DNA of 64,000 nt. It comes from BNXB01 sp031556375 (lineage in GTDB: Bacteria; Bacteroidota; Bacteroidia; Bacteroidales; Azobacteroidaceae). The notes beneath the pieces were generated by a model that saw only the letters and a program-made list of their open reading frames with translations, had not been told where the DNA came from and searched no databases. The position numbers were made by a program, and so were the translations under genes. The DNA is taken from assembly GCA_031556375.1 (NCBI GenBank), contig JAVBTA010000036.1, positions 16,120 to 80,119 of the forward strand. The letters run 5' to 3'. This document shows positions 1 to 9,105 of the stretch, one piece after another (the first letter of the stretch is position 1; each line of letters starts with the position of its first letter).

Positions 1-1953
1 AATACTAGCTCTCCGGGCTCCCTGTACGGACGTCTGGAATTGTTTTACCTCTTTAAACTGGCTGATATAAATCTCCATTTTTTGTACGAGATTATTCATC
101 TGGGAGACGGTAGATCCATTAGGTAAAGTTGCGGTAACATAAATCGAGGTCTGTTCCCTGTCCTTAAAATAAGACCCTTGAAAGACTTTCTGAACAAATA
201 GTCTCAATGTTCCGCCCAGATATTTATCAGTATGCGGTTTTATTTTTTCTTTATAAGTTTCAGATCCCAATGTTTTATTATAGATTTTAGCCCATTGCGA
301 CTCTTCAGTTATTTTCTCGGGTAATAAAAATACCGGCAAACCAAAAGTAAGAATAATCAGAATACATACAGGTACCCGCCAACGCCAGGTAAAGCGACAA
401 AAAGCTGAATAAAAATGATTAAACCAAACATTAATACGCTTTCCTGGACTTTTTCTGAATCGCGGAAATTTCAACTTCAGAAGAGACTTCCTCTTTTTTG
501 ATTTACGTCCTGTTATTTTCAGTTTTTCAACTAAAGCCGGCACCAAAAATAAGGCGACAAAAAGAGAGACACTAAGGTTTATAATGATTACCCAGGCAAA
601 ATCCAATAAATTCAGCCTCACTTTTTCATCCATAAAGAAGATGATTACCAAAGATGCAATTGTTGTAATTGTAGCGGTAAGTATTGCAAAATATGCATTC
701 CTGTTATGTCGCCGGATAATCTGGTCAGACATAACGATCGTATTGTCAATCACCAGGGTCAATGATATCGTAATCCCGGCTAATGAATACAACTGCATTT
801 CAAGTCCAAGGAAATAATAAAAAATAACCGCAATTGAGATATTGATGAACAGGGACAGGAAAATAAGTAATAAATACTTTACGTTGCGGTAAATAATAAA
901 TACAAATAACAGCAGAATAATCAATGTAAGGCTTGTCCGGAAATAAATCTTATCCAATTCTTCCTTTATATACTCAGTAGCATCGTATCCGAGGTGTATT
1001 TCGTACCCGGCTGGAAAGATCAACTCAATCTCTTTCAATTCACTCTTTATCAATCGACTTAATTCCAATTGGTTTGCATTCTCATCCGCTTTTATAGAAA
1101 GATAAATTGAGTTCAACCCGTTAATCCGGTAATAACTTCTAGCTTCCTGCTCCAAATAACTAACAGTCACTATTTTATCCAGTGAAATCAATTTCCCGTT
1201 GACATTCTTAACCTGAATATTTTCGGGCTTAAAACCAGAATTATTTTCCACATCCGGAACCAGAGCAATCCGGATCCATTGTGTCTCACCCTCCTGTGTT
1301 TCAATCGAAGCTGTACCCAGAAATTCCCGGCTCAAATAATTGTTAATAGCATTCTGAATATCCTGTACCGATAACCCCAAAGTCTCCAGGGTTTTGTAAT
1401 CATATTCCACACGCCACTCCATCGGCATAGCGCCGCTGACATCGATCTGATTGACTCCGGGGATTTGTGCCAGTTTGGGTTTGATATTACTTTCGGTAAA
1501 CTGCTGAATAACAATCGGATTTGCCGGCGCATTAACCGTATAACTCAAAAACGGACGATTGGCTTTATCATCCGATCGATTCAACGATATTGTAGGATAA
1601 CTTGTTCCTTCAGGCAAAAAAGGCCATGTTTGACGTATAATTGTAGATGCTTCAAAACGTGCGGCATCAAGATTAACATGTTTATCAAAGCTCACACTGA
1701 CTTGTCCCCAGCCATTTCCTGATGTAGACGATATCTTCTGTACCCCCTTTATCCGGTTCAGCATAGCTTCCAACCTCGAAGTAGCTTCCATTTCCACCAC
1801 TCTCGAAGCATTTCCGGGCAAAGAAAAACTGACATTAATCTGAGGCAGGGCTTGTGAAGGTGATAATTTCACAGGCAAACGCGGCACCAATGCCAACCCG
1901 ACTAATGTGAGACAAACAAAAGCTAGTATGATTGAAAATGATGAAACTCTCAT
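1..1953 (-). CDS. RND efflux permease (second of the operon), 3' part outside window
   Basis: An open frame of 651 codons runs from the ATG at 1953 to the window edge without a stop, so the C-terminal part is missing. It starts with an N-terminal membrane segment (MRVSSFSIILAFVCLTLVG), then a periplasmic porter region, then a TM4-like segment with LVIDNTIVMSDQ, the place of the proton-relay aspartate in the AcrB family. This is an inner-membrane RND pump of the hydrophobe/amphiphile efflux type. It starts 3 bp after the TolC-like gene, so it is the fourth gene of the operon that begins at 7678. It differs clearly from the first permease. Two permeases sharing one adaptor and one outer-membrane factor suggest a heteromeric or two-substrate pump (inference). 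Substrate is unknown. Confidence 0.9.
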   Translation of the reverse strand, partial: MRVSSFSIILAFVCLTLVGLALVPRLPVKLSPSQALPQINVSFSLPGNASRVVEMEATSRLEAMLNRIKGVQKISSTSGNGWGQVSVSFDKHVNLDAARFEASTIIRQTWPFLPEGTSYPTISLNRSDDKANRPFLSYTVNAPANPIVIQQFTESNIKPKLAQIPGVNQIDVSGAMPMEWRVEYDYKTLETLGLSVQDIQNAINNYLSREFLGTASIETQEGETQWIRIALVPDVENNSGFKPENIQVKNVNGKLISLDKIVTVSYLEQEARSYYRINGLNSIYLSIKADENANQLELSRLIKSELKEIELIFPAGYEIHLGYDATEYIKEELDKIYFRTSLTLIILLLFVFIIYRNVKYLLLIFLSLFINISIAVIFYYFLGLEMQLYSLAGITISLTLVIDNTIVMSDQIIRRHNRNAYFAILTATITTIASLVIIFFMDEKVRLNLLDFAWVIIINLSVSLFVALFLVPALVEKLKITGRKSKKRKSLLKLKFPRFRKSPGKRINVWFNHFYSAFCRFTWRWRVPVCILIILTFGLPVFLLPEKITEESQWAKIYNKTLGSETYKEKIKPHTDKYLGGTLRLFVQKVFQGSYFKDREQTSIYVTATLPNGSTVSQMNNLVQKMEIYISQFKEVKQFQTSVQGARRASI

Positions 1954-1956
1954 TTC

Positions 1957-3519
1957 TCAATTTTTGATATTCATTTCCTGATCGAACATTACCGAAAGCG
2001 GTTGATCTTTTTCGAAATCAAACAATGTCAATTTTCGTATTTTATAATAACTCATCCAATAATTTTTCAATGAAGAAATATAATTTTTCTGAGCTTCTTT
2101 TTGACGGTTCAGGGATAATGTCAGACTGTTGATGTCGGCTTTTCCGATAATAAATCTTTCTTTTGTATTATTGTAGGCCATATTTGCCAAAGCTAAGGCT
2201 TCCTCCGCGCTACTAATCATATCTTGTTGCACATTGAAATCATTCACAGTCATAATGACATCCTGTTCCAGATTCAGCGCTTTCTGCTGAACAGATATTT
2301 TAGTAACGTTCAGGTTATTTTTAGCCATATTGGCTTTTCCCTTCCGAACCCCCCAATCTACCAATGGGATTTTCAGTCCTATCGACACAATATCCTGTTG
2401 CAAAGGATTTTGGTATGCTTCAGAGAATTCGCTTGCAACCTGATTAAAACCGACACTAGCGTAAAAACTTGCTTCAAAATTGGCAGTTTTCTTTGTCCTG
2501 TCAACTTCTTTCTCCGCTTCCAAAACAGACTGCTTATATCCGAGAAAGTCCGGATTATGTCGATTTGCATAAGTCAGCGCTTTATCTGCGTTAACGTCAA
2601 TATCTTTAGGACGATCAGGCAATTCAAGTCTGACCTGCGTGGTTTTATCCATATTCAGAAACGACACAAAACTAAACATAGCCCGTTTGAGGCTGATTTC
2701 TGCATTTTTAAGGCTATTCTGAGCATTCACGGCATCCAGTTTCAGAGTAAGCAGATCCGCCTGGGAAATTGCAGCAATCTTATGACGTTCCTGTCCTATT
2801 CTGTACATTGTATCGCTTGAAGCTACATTGTCCACAGCCATATCGTATTCCGCCTGGGCCATTGCCAGATCAAAAAAGTATCCGGTAGATGATTCGGATA
2901 TTCCTTCCCTATCGTATAAGTATTGTTGCTTCGCTTTTTCGTATTTAAGCGGTTCTATTTTCCGTTCCCATTTAAAATTGTTGAATCCGAATAAATCCTG
3001 CTGATAACCGATACGGATAGGAACTGATGTATATTGAGAATATACGTTATCTCCAAAATTACGTATATATCCTAGTTTTGAATCGACGAAAAATGTTCCG
3101 CCTGTCAAATCTAAATTTTGAACAATAGAGAGGCCTCCTGAGGAATATAAAGATTGTTGTTCCCGGTAAATATCCAGATTAGCTTCTGAATCATAACGAC
3201 GGGTAATATCCCGGTTGTACTCTATCGGAGTCATCGTTAGATTCAGGGATGGTAAGCGGGCCGCTTTATAAGATCGAAAGCCCCAATAACTCGACTGGTA
3301 GAGGTTCTTTGCGGTAAAAGACTGTAAAGAACTGTCGTTGGCAATCTCAATGGTTCTGGAGAGCGAGAGAGTTAGATTCTGGGAGATTGAAGGATTTTGG
3401 GAAATTAGTGCATAAGGACTATTAAAGGCAATAAGGACTATAAGTACGATACGGAAAGGGGCCTTATTTAGATTGCCTGCAATATGAGATAAATTATGAA
3501 CTTTCATTTTATTATTCAT
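1957..3519 (-). CDS. TolC-family outer membrane efflux protein
   Basis: A 520-aa outer-membrane factor expected to form the periplasmic tunnel of the RND pump. It has an N-terminal hydrophobic signal (about residues 24-40), and long helical, Gln/Asn/Lys-rich stretches duplicated in the N- and C-halves, as in the OEP family. The C-half phrase QKALNLEQDVIMTVNDFNVQQ is typical. The ATG at 3519 overlaps the stop of the upstream permease as ATGA, which favours this start over the next ATG at 3507. It is the third gene of the adaptor-permease-OMF-permease operon. Confidence 0.9.
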   Translation of the reverse strand: MNNKMKVHNLSHIAGNLNKAPFRIVLIVLIAFNSPYALISQNPSISQNLTLSLSRTIEIANDSSLQSFTAKNLYQSSYWGFRSYKAARLPSLNLTMTPIEYNRDITRRYDSEANLDIYREQQSLYSSGGLSIVQNLDLTGGTFFVDSKLGYIRNFGDNVYSQYTSVPIRIGYQQDLFGFNNFKWERKIEPLKYEKAKQQYLYDREGISESSTGYFFDLAMAQAEYDMAVDNVASSDTMYRIGQERHKIAAISQADLLTLKLDAVNAQNSLKNAEISLKRAMFSFVSFLNMDKTTQVRLELPDRPKDIDVNADKALTYANRHNPDFLGYKQSVLEAEKEVDRTKKTANFEASFYASVGFNQVASEFSEAYQNPLQQDIVSIGLKIPLVDWGVRKGKANMAKNNLNVTKISVQQKALNLEQDVIMTVNDFNVQQDMISSAEEALALANMAYNNTKERFIIGKADINSLTLSLNRQKEAQKNYISSLKNYWMSYYKIRKLTLFDFEKDQPLSVMFDQEMNIKN

Positions 3520-6500
3520 TTTTCATTATTCATTTTTCGTTCTCTATAGATCCACCAGTAGACCAGTGGCACCACAAATAAGCTTACCGGGGTTCCGATG
3601 ACCATGCCTCCGATTGTAGCAATGGCCAGGGGTTTTTCCAGTTCAGACCCCATATCTCCGCTGAATAAAAGCGGTAACATACAAACAATGGATGTTAAGC
3701 TAGTCATCAGAATCGCTTTTAACCTACGCCGTCCGGCTTCATGAATAGCTTCCATTAACCCCCATCCCTCCTTTCTCAGTTGATTCATTATATCTACTTT
3801 CAGAATACTATCGTTAATGATAATACCACAGGTAACTACAATACCGATGGCGGACATCAGGTTCAAGGAATGACCTAAAATGATCAATAATCCCAAAGCA
3901 GCAGCTACATCAATAGGAATTTCGAGCAAAACGATCAGTGGTTGTACGAAACTTTCGAATTGCGCGGCCAGGATAAAGTACATTAACATAATGGAAATGA
4001 TCAGGATAATAAATAATTCTCCAATCATTTTCTTATTTGAGAAAAAACTTCCGGAAAAATCAACTTCCCAACCACTATTTTTACCGGCCTCCTCTTTGGC
4101 AACATGGATAATTTTTTCAACCTGATCCGTATCATAAAAATCCAAGGGAATAAATTCGCCTTTTTTCCCGGCTACTATGGTCTTTATATCTTCTGCCGGA
4201 ACTGTGGTTACAAATGTACTGAGCGGCAATTGATTTTTACGTCCGGTTTCATCGACAGAGGTATAAATCATGATATTATCTATAACATCCCGAACGTTTT
4301 GATCCTCATTTCCCAGGACAATAGGCAGATATTGCTGATATGAACGTAATGTAGAGAATTCATTTTCTTTAAATCCGGTCTTCAATGCACGGTATATTTC
4401 ATCATATGAAACATTATACAATAATAATTTCTCCCGGTTGATCTGTAAATTCAATTGCTTCTGGAAAGATACACTCGTCGGGAGTTCTCCGGTTTTTTGT
4501 AATAAATTCTTCTCTAAATTCCGGATATCCTGTACTTCAGGAGTTTCCATCCGGTTACGGGTATAGTATTCTACCGTAAGATCAGGCATTCCTGTTGTAA
4601 ATATTTTTTCAAAAATGGTTCCGACAGGAGAAAATGAAACGATCGCATTGGGATAATGCTCCTTAAAATAAGAAGAAACGGTTTCTTGCATCATAGGAAT
4701 ATCATTTTTTCCAGGAACCCTCAGGTAGATCTCACATTCCGAAGACGTTTGCTCTCGCTCCCTGTTCAGTAAATACTGCTGTTGTGCTATAAGAGCCGAG
4801 TGTTCAAGAGTTTTTCCATCCAGGGAAGATAAAAATCCAATCGTACGATCTTTATTTTCGTGTACGTGCACATTCTCATTCCACTCTATATTTACAAGCA
4901 GTTCATTCTGGCTTATATCCGGCATTTTTTCTACCGGAATTATTGTAAACAACCAATAACAAAGAGGGAAAACAGCAAACATAATAATCGCTGTCAAAAT
5001 CTTATGAGAAAAGATCCAATCGATTCCCGCATCATAGGCTTTCTCAACTAATGACGGTTTACGATGCAGCTCTTCTTCACTATTATTTATTTTATTTATT
5101 TCATTCGTTTCTTTCTTCTTTTTTTTGCTTTTTATTGAAAACACGATCTTATACAATACAGGCAAAAGCATAATACCTGTAATATACGAAACCAATAATC
5201 CGACAGTTACGGAGAAAGCCTGATCAAAGAAAATGGCGCCGGCGATACCACTAAGAAAAACCAAAGGAACGAATACCGATATTGTTGTAAAAACGGAACT
5301 GAGCATAGGTGCGATTACCTCGTTAGTTCCTTTTACGCAAGCATCATCGATCGATAATCCTTTGAGCCGGTACTGCCCTATATTGTCGGTAACAATGATG
5401 GAGTTATCAATCATCATACCTAAAGCAAGCACCAAACCAGTCAGAGAGACAACATTCAAGGATATATGGAATAAATAGAAAAATAACAGACTGATAATCA
5501 GTGAAACAAACATACTAAGTCCGATAATAACCGGCGACTTAATATCACGCATAAAAATAGCGGAAACCAGACAAACAAAAATAAATGCAAGGATAAGATT
5601 CTGTTGCAGGTTACCGATTGTATAATCCAGCAATTCTGTTTGATTCTGAGAGACGTCGAATTGTATATCCGGATATTTTGTTTTGAAAGAGTCAACAACT
5701 TTACTGAGAGCCCCCTGCATATTCGACATATTCTCGTCCGACTGCTTAATCACTGCGAGGGTTATAGCGCGTTTTCCGTTATATAAGGCCATTCCCGTCT
5801 CTTTTACCGGTGCAATCTGCACTGTTGCCAAATCCTTCAATTGGAATATCTGGTCATTTTTCCGGATAAAGACATTCCTGATGTCATCTACAGTACGCAG
5901 GATGGCAGAAAATTTGATATTGTATTCATAATAACCATCCCTGACAATCATACTACCGGGTTCAATATTGTTATTGACCAAAGCCGATTCGATATCTGCC
6001 AAAGTTATTCCGGTAATGGCCAACGTTTTATTATCAGGAGAGATATGCACTTCCTTGTTTACCATGCCGGTCATATCTACCATGGCAACCTCCGGAAGTT
6101 GTTCTATTTGCCGTTTGATCACCGTTTCTGCAAATTCACACATATCCAGAAACTGATCCTGATCTCCATCGTCATTTTTTAGGGTCATATTCAGGTTGAG
6201 TACCGGAATATCCGTTGCACTGGCTTTTATCACACGCGGACGTTCAACATCGCGTGGAATATAGTTCATTGCAGCATCTATCTTTTCATTGACCTCAATA
6301 AAGGCCAGGTCGGTATCGGCTCCATATTCGAAACTCAAGCGAACTATGGCATTTCCATCTCGGGTTTCAGTCCTTATATCCCGCATTTTCCCAATTTGCA
6401 GCAATTGCTGACGAATCGGGGCCACAACAGTATTCTCCAATTCTCTGGCCGACATGTCTTTTCCTGAGACCTGCACCGTAATTTCAGGGATCGCGATATC

Positions 6501-6608
6501 CGGCAATAAAGACACCGGCACATTGAGGTATGTGACAATACCCAGAATAAAGAATGCCGTAAAGGCCATGAAGACGGCAATGGGACGATTTATTAAGAAA
6601 CGAATCAT
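3516..6608 (-). CDS. RND efflux permease (AcrB/HAE-type)
   Basis: A 1030-aa inner-membrane RND pump of full length for the family. The sequence shows TM1 (about residues 10-30), a large periplasmic porter/docking loop, a TM block from about 335 with the TM4 motif GMMIDNSIIVTDNI, a second large loop, and a final TM block from about 855 containing GIVVTCGIIINDSILKVDIM. The TM4 motif has a single Asp (IDN) where AcrB has DD. The start overlaps the adaptor stop as ATGA (6605-6608), so the two are translationally coupled. Exported substrate is unknown. Confidence 0.93.
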   Translation of the reverse strand: MIRFLINRPIAVFMAFTAFFILGIVTYLNVPVSLLPDIAIPEITVQVSGKDMSARELENTVVAPIRQQLLQIGKMRDIRTETRDGNAIVRLSFEYGADTDLAFIEVNEKIDAAMNYIPRDVERPRVIKASATDIPVLNLNMTLKNDDGDQDQFLDMCEFAETVIKRQIEQLPEVAMVDMTGMVNKEVHISPDNKTLAITGITLADIESALVNNNIEPGSMIVRDGYYEYNIKFSAILRTVDDIRNVFIRKNDQIFQLKDLATVQIAPVKETGMALYNGKRAITLAVIKQSDENMSNMQGALSKVVDSFKTKYPDIQFDVSQNQTELLDYTIGNLQQNLILAFIFVCLVSAIFMRDIKSPVIIGLSMFVSLIISLLFFYLFHISLNVVSLTGLVLALGMMIDNSIIVTDNIGQYRLKGLSIDDACVKGTNEVIAPMLSSVFTTISVFVPLVFLSGIAGAIFFDQAFSVTVGLLVSYITGIMLLPVLYKIVFSIKSKKKKKETNEINKINNSEEELHRKPSLVEKAYDAGIDWIFSHKILTAIIMFAVFPLCYWLFTIIPVEKMPDISQNELLVNIEWNENVHVHENKDRTIGFLSSLDGKTLEHSALIAQQQYLLNREREQTSSECEIYLRVPGKNDIPMMQETVSSYFKEHYPNAIVSFSPVGTIFEKIFTTGMPDLTVEYYTRNRMETPEVQDIRNLEKNLLQKTGELPTSVSFQKQLNLQINREKLLLYNVSYDEIYRALKTGFKENEFSTLRSYQQYLPIVLGNEDQNVRDVIDNIMIYTSVDETGRKNQLPLSTFVTTVPAEDIKTIVAGKKGEFIPLDFYDTDQVEKIIHVAKEEAGKNSGWEVDFSGSFFSNKKMIGELFIILIISIMLMYFILAAQFESFVQPLIVLLEIPIDVAAALGLLIILGHSLNLMSAIGIVVTCGIIINDSILKVDIMNQLRKEGWGLMEAIHEAGRRRLKAILMTSLTSIVCMLPLLFSGDMGSELEKPLAIATIGGMVIGTPVSLFVVPLVYWWIYRERKMNNEK

Positions 6609-7678
6609 TTAATTATTACCGGGGTTTCGTGAGCCAAATTAATATTTCCTTCATAGATTACACTGTCGCCTTCTGCCAGACCTTCTGTGACGACATAGCC
6701 TGTGGAGTTCTCGAGTCCGGTTTGTACATAGACCCATATGGCCATTCCGTCTTTATAAGTAAACACCACTTTCTTATTGGTACGAAGAACGAGCGCTTCT
6801 TTAGGGATAACCAACTGCTTCCCAAGGGAACGTTGCAATTTTACCTTGATATTCATCCCTTCAAACAATCGGTTTCCCGGATTAGAAATAGTGGCTTTTA
6901 CCCGAACCATCCCATTTTTATCTATCGCGGGATTAATTTCCGAGACACGACCTTCCGCAGAATAATCATTAACAGAAAATGGAGAAACCTGAACTTTATC
7001 GCCAATACGAATTACGGGTAATTCACTCTCCAGTACCATAAAATCAGCCTCCGGCCTGTTATTGTCGATAATCGTACAAAACGGTTCGGAGGCACTTGGA
7101 ATATTATGTACTTTCGTAAAAAGATTGGCCACGGATCCATCGAAAGGTGCATATAATACAGAATTTTTAAAATTATATTCTGCTAAATTGTATTGTATCT
7201 CACTTTGTTCGTAATTACTCTTTACTTTAGCTAATTTCAACACTTCTTTAGGAACCCGGGCTGTATCTCCGACAGAGTATCCCTGGCCGATCAGTACATC
7301 CTGCATTTCAAGACGCGCCCGTTCCAGATTATCCTTTGCCTGATCAAGCGTATTTTGCAATTTGAACTGATCCAGCATTGCAAGCTTTTGTCCCTTATTC
7401 ACTTTGTCTCCGTTCCTGACATATATGGCAGCGACATTTTCCTGTGTATGGAACCGTAAATCTGCTTTGTTTTGCGAAGAAACCGTACCATTAGCAATCA
7501 GTTCATGCTGGAAATAAGTATATTCCAAACGCATAACAGAAACTTCATTTTCTTCTTCCGGCAATACGGTTGCAACTCCCGATTCATCGGTCGCATCTTT
7601 TCCTTTTTTTCCACAAGAAATCAACATTACCAGGCTAATGAGAAAACCGAGAGAGCAAGTGAGAAATGTTTTTTTCAT
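6605..7678 (-). CDS. RND periplasmic adaptor lipoprotein
   Basis: The membrane-fusion subunit linking the RND permeases to the TolC-like protein. Starting at the ATG at 7678 gives 357 aa with a lipoprotein signal ending in LISC; the 11 upstream codons from 7711 would put charged residues before the signal and are unlikely to be translated. It has a biotinyl-lipoyl-like segment (NGDKVNKGQKLAMLDQF), a helical hairpin (TLDQAKDNLERARLEMQDV), a second lipoyl half (LYAPFDGSVANLF) and a C-terminal beta-barrel. It is the first gene of the operon. A conserved 22-bp element at 7739-7760 sits upstream and is shared with two promoters in the NVEALA island. Confidence 0.92.
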   Translation of the reverse strand: MKKTFLTCSLGFLISLVMLISCGKKGKDATDESGVATVLPEEENEVSVMRLEYTYFQHELIANGTVSSQNKADLRFHTQENVAAIYVRNGDKVNKGQKLAMLDQFKLQNTLDQAKDNLERARLEMQDVLIGQGYSVGDTARVPKEVLKLAKVKSNYEQSEIQYNLAEYNFKNSVLYAPFDGSVANLFTKVHNIPSASEPFCTIIDNNRPEADFMVLESELPVIRIGDKVQVSPFSVNDYSAEGRVSEINPAIDKNGMVRVKATISNPGNRLFEGMNIKVKLQRSLGKQLVIPKEALVLRTNKKVVFTYKDGMAIWVYVQTGLENSTGYVVTEGLAEGDSVIYEGNINLAHETPVIIK

Positions 7679-7700
7679 ATCAAGTCTAAAATTTAAGTAC

Positions 7701-7708
7701 GCAAGATA
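7701..7708 (-). promoter_or_regulatory. -7-like box of the RND operon
   Basis: Read on the minus strand this is TATCTTGC, an imperfect match to the Bacteroidota -7 element TAnnTTTG. It lies 30 bp downstream of the repeat element at 7739-7760 and just upstream of the adaptor start. There is no good TTTG -33 box, which fits an activator-dependent promoter. Confidence 0.4.
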
Positions 7709-7738
7709 CATATATTTTTTTGAATAAACTCCTTTAAA

Positions 7739-7760
7739 TTATACATGAATTGTCACTTTC
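7739..7760 (-). promoter_or_regulatory. Candidate response-regulator site, copy A
   Basis: This 22-bp element recurs at 20671-20692 and 23961-23982. The other two copies are identical to each other; this one differs at a few positions. On the minus strand it reads TGACAA, 5 bp, GTATAA, where the other copies have TGATAA twice with an 11-bp period. OmpR/PhoB-family regulators bind such 11-bp-period direct repeats. It lies 30 bp upstream of the -7-like box of the RND operon. Confidence 0.55.
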
Positions 7761-8946
7761 TTAATTTGGCGTACAAAATATAGTTATTATCATTGTCTGT
7801 TATTGCATTTCTGAGCTTTGTCAGCTTTGTTTTTTGAGCAGATGTCAATTTCTTGTTTGAAGAAAGTACTTTTTCAAGTATATCTTTTAAATTTCCAGGA
7901 TCCATGTTTTTCACAAAATACCCATTATTAAAAGACCAAATAGGCCATTGTACCTCAACACTTCCCAAAAAATCATTTTCTAATTTAAAAAATGACCCCT
8001 TCAATGTTTTCTTATCTACAATATAATATCTTTGATTCTGAGTTTCAGTAATATTTTCAGTTACCTTTTTAGGTTCTGAAAAATCTCCCATGTAATAGTT
8101 TGGCAACTCCACGTAACTATGTATTGGCAATTTTTTTTCTCTAAATTTAAGAGTAAACACCGGATAAAGTTTATTCAATTTATTATCGTATCTATAAATA
8201 GAATCTTGTCTTGGTTCAAATGTAAATACATAGAAATCATAATTACTTCCGGAACTAAAAGCCGCAACCTCATTACTAAAATCAGGTCTCACAGACAAAT
8301 GACCCGGAGTAACAGCATGAATCAACTTTCCCTGAACTGTTTGTTGCCACACCACAGCAGGAACTCCTTCAAATGGAAGGATCGACACAATAACAGTTCC
8401 AGCTTTTGTATCAACCTTAAATGTCCCCTTCGGAGAACTTGTATACAATGGGATTGGACTCAATGCATTTCCCTTTAAATCAAAAACTAATATCTTCTTT
8501 GATTGCCATGGTAATAAATAAATACGATTATTCTTTTCATCCAGTTGTTGATCATACACATTCTGGTATTCATTCGGCCCTTGTCCGAACGCTCCGATAT
8601 TATTCAAAAATTTACCGGTAGCTTTGTCAAATAATTTAAATGGTATTTCTCTGCTACCCTTTACTAAAATGTACTTATCTCCGATTATTGCTGAGGTTTC
8701 TTTCACCAATGCCTCATCCGCATCATCCAGTTTTACAATCTGCAATTCTTCAGTCAGCACACTCAACGGAAGAGATATTGTATTATCTAAAAGATTTTGT
8801 TCGCATACAACGAGATTGCTTCCGGACGCCTGCTTTGCAACTACCTTACATTCAGTCAATGGATTTGTTGTTTGAGAATACGATAAAAATACTGAAACAG
8901 ATAAAAAGCAAAGTGCAATTACAATTTTCATTTTTTGTGTTTTCAT
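7753..8946 (-). CDS. Secreted 6-bladed beta-propeller protein
   Basis: A 397-aa exported protein of the beta-propeller type that accompanies NVEALA peptides in Bacteroidales. It has a signal peptide (residues 1-24, ending near SYS) without a lipobox cysteine, unlike most propellers in this island. Blade-like repeats are visible, for example NIGAFGQGPNEYQNVYDQQLDEKNNRI, a Gly-rich GxGPxEY loop shared by all propellers here. The end is Lys-rich (about residues 358-397) and not propeller-like. It is the last gene of the island before the RND operon and has its own possible promoter at 8988. Molecular function is unknown. Confidence 0.8.
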   Translation of the reverse strand: MKTQKMKIVIALCFLSVSVFLSYSQTTNPLTECKVVAKQASGSNLVVCEQNLLDNTISLPLSVLTEELQIVKLDDADEALVKETSAIIGDKYILVKGSREIPFKLFDKATGKFLNNIGAFGQGPNEYQNVYDQQLDEKNNRIYLLPWQSKKILVFDLKGNALSPIPLYTSSPKGTFKVDTKAGTVIVSILPFEGVPAVVWQQTVQGKLIHAVTPGHLSVRPDFSNEVAAFSSGSNYDFYVFTFEPRQDSIYRYDNKLNKLYPVFTLKFREKKLPIHSYVELPNYYMGDFSEPKKVTENITETQNQRYYIVDKKTLKGSFFKLENDFLGSVEVQWPIWSFNNGYFVKNMDPGNLKDILEKVLSSNKKLTSAQKTKLTKLRNAITDNDNNYILYAKLRK

Positions 8947-8987
8947 ACTAATTTTTTTAATGGATAAATAATGTTCGATTTATCCCA

Positions 8988-8995
8988 CAAAAATA
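8988..8995 (-). promoter_or_regulatory. -7 box upstream of the 8946 propeller gene
   Basis: The minus strand reads TATTTTTG, a perfect TAnnTTTG match, 42 bp upstream of the ATG. A TTTG is present 23 bp further upstream, slightly beyond the usual 19-21 bp spacing. Confidence 0.4.
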
Positions 8996-9105
8996 GAGAG
9001 AACAGAACAAAGAAATGACAAAAACAGACGGACATATAAAATCAAACAAATAACTATACAAAAGCGAATTAGCTAAAAAACAAACAAAACAAAGGCGGAC
9101 AATTT

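Noticed and set aside
2224..2820. 198-codon plus-strand frame opposite the TolC-like gene
   Set aside because: Antisense shadow of a clearly coding gene; no start context or protein-like composition.
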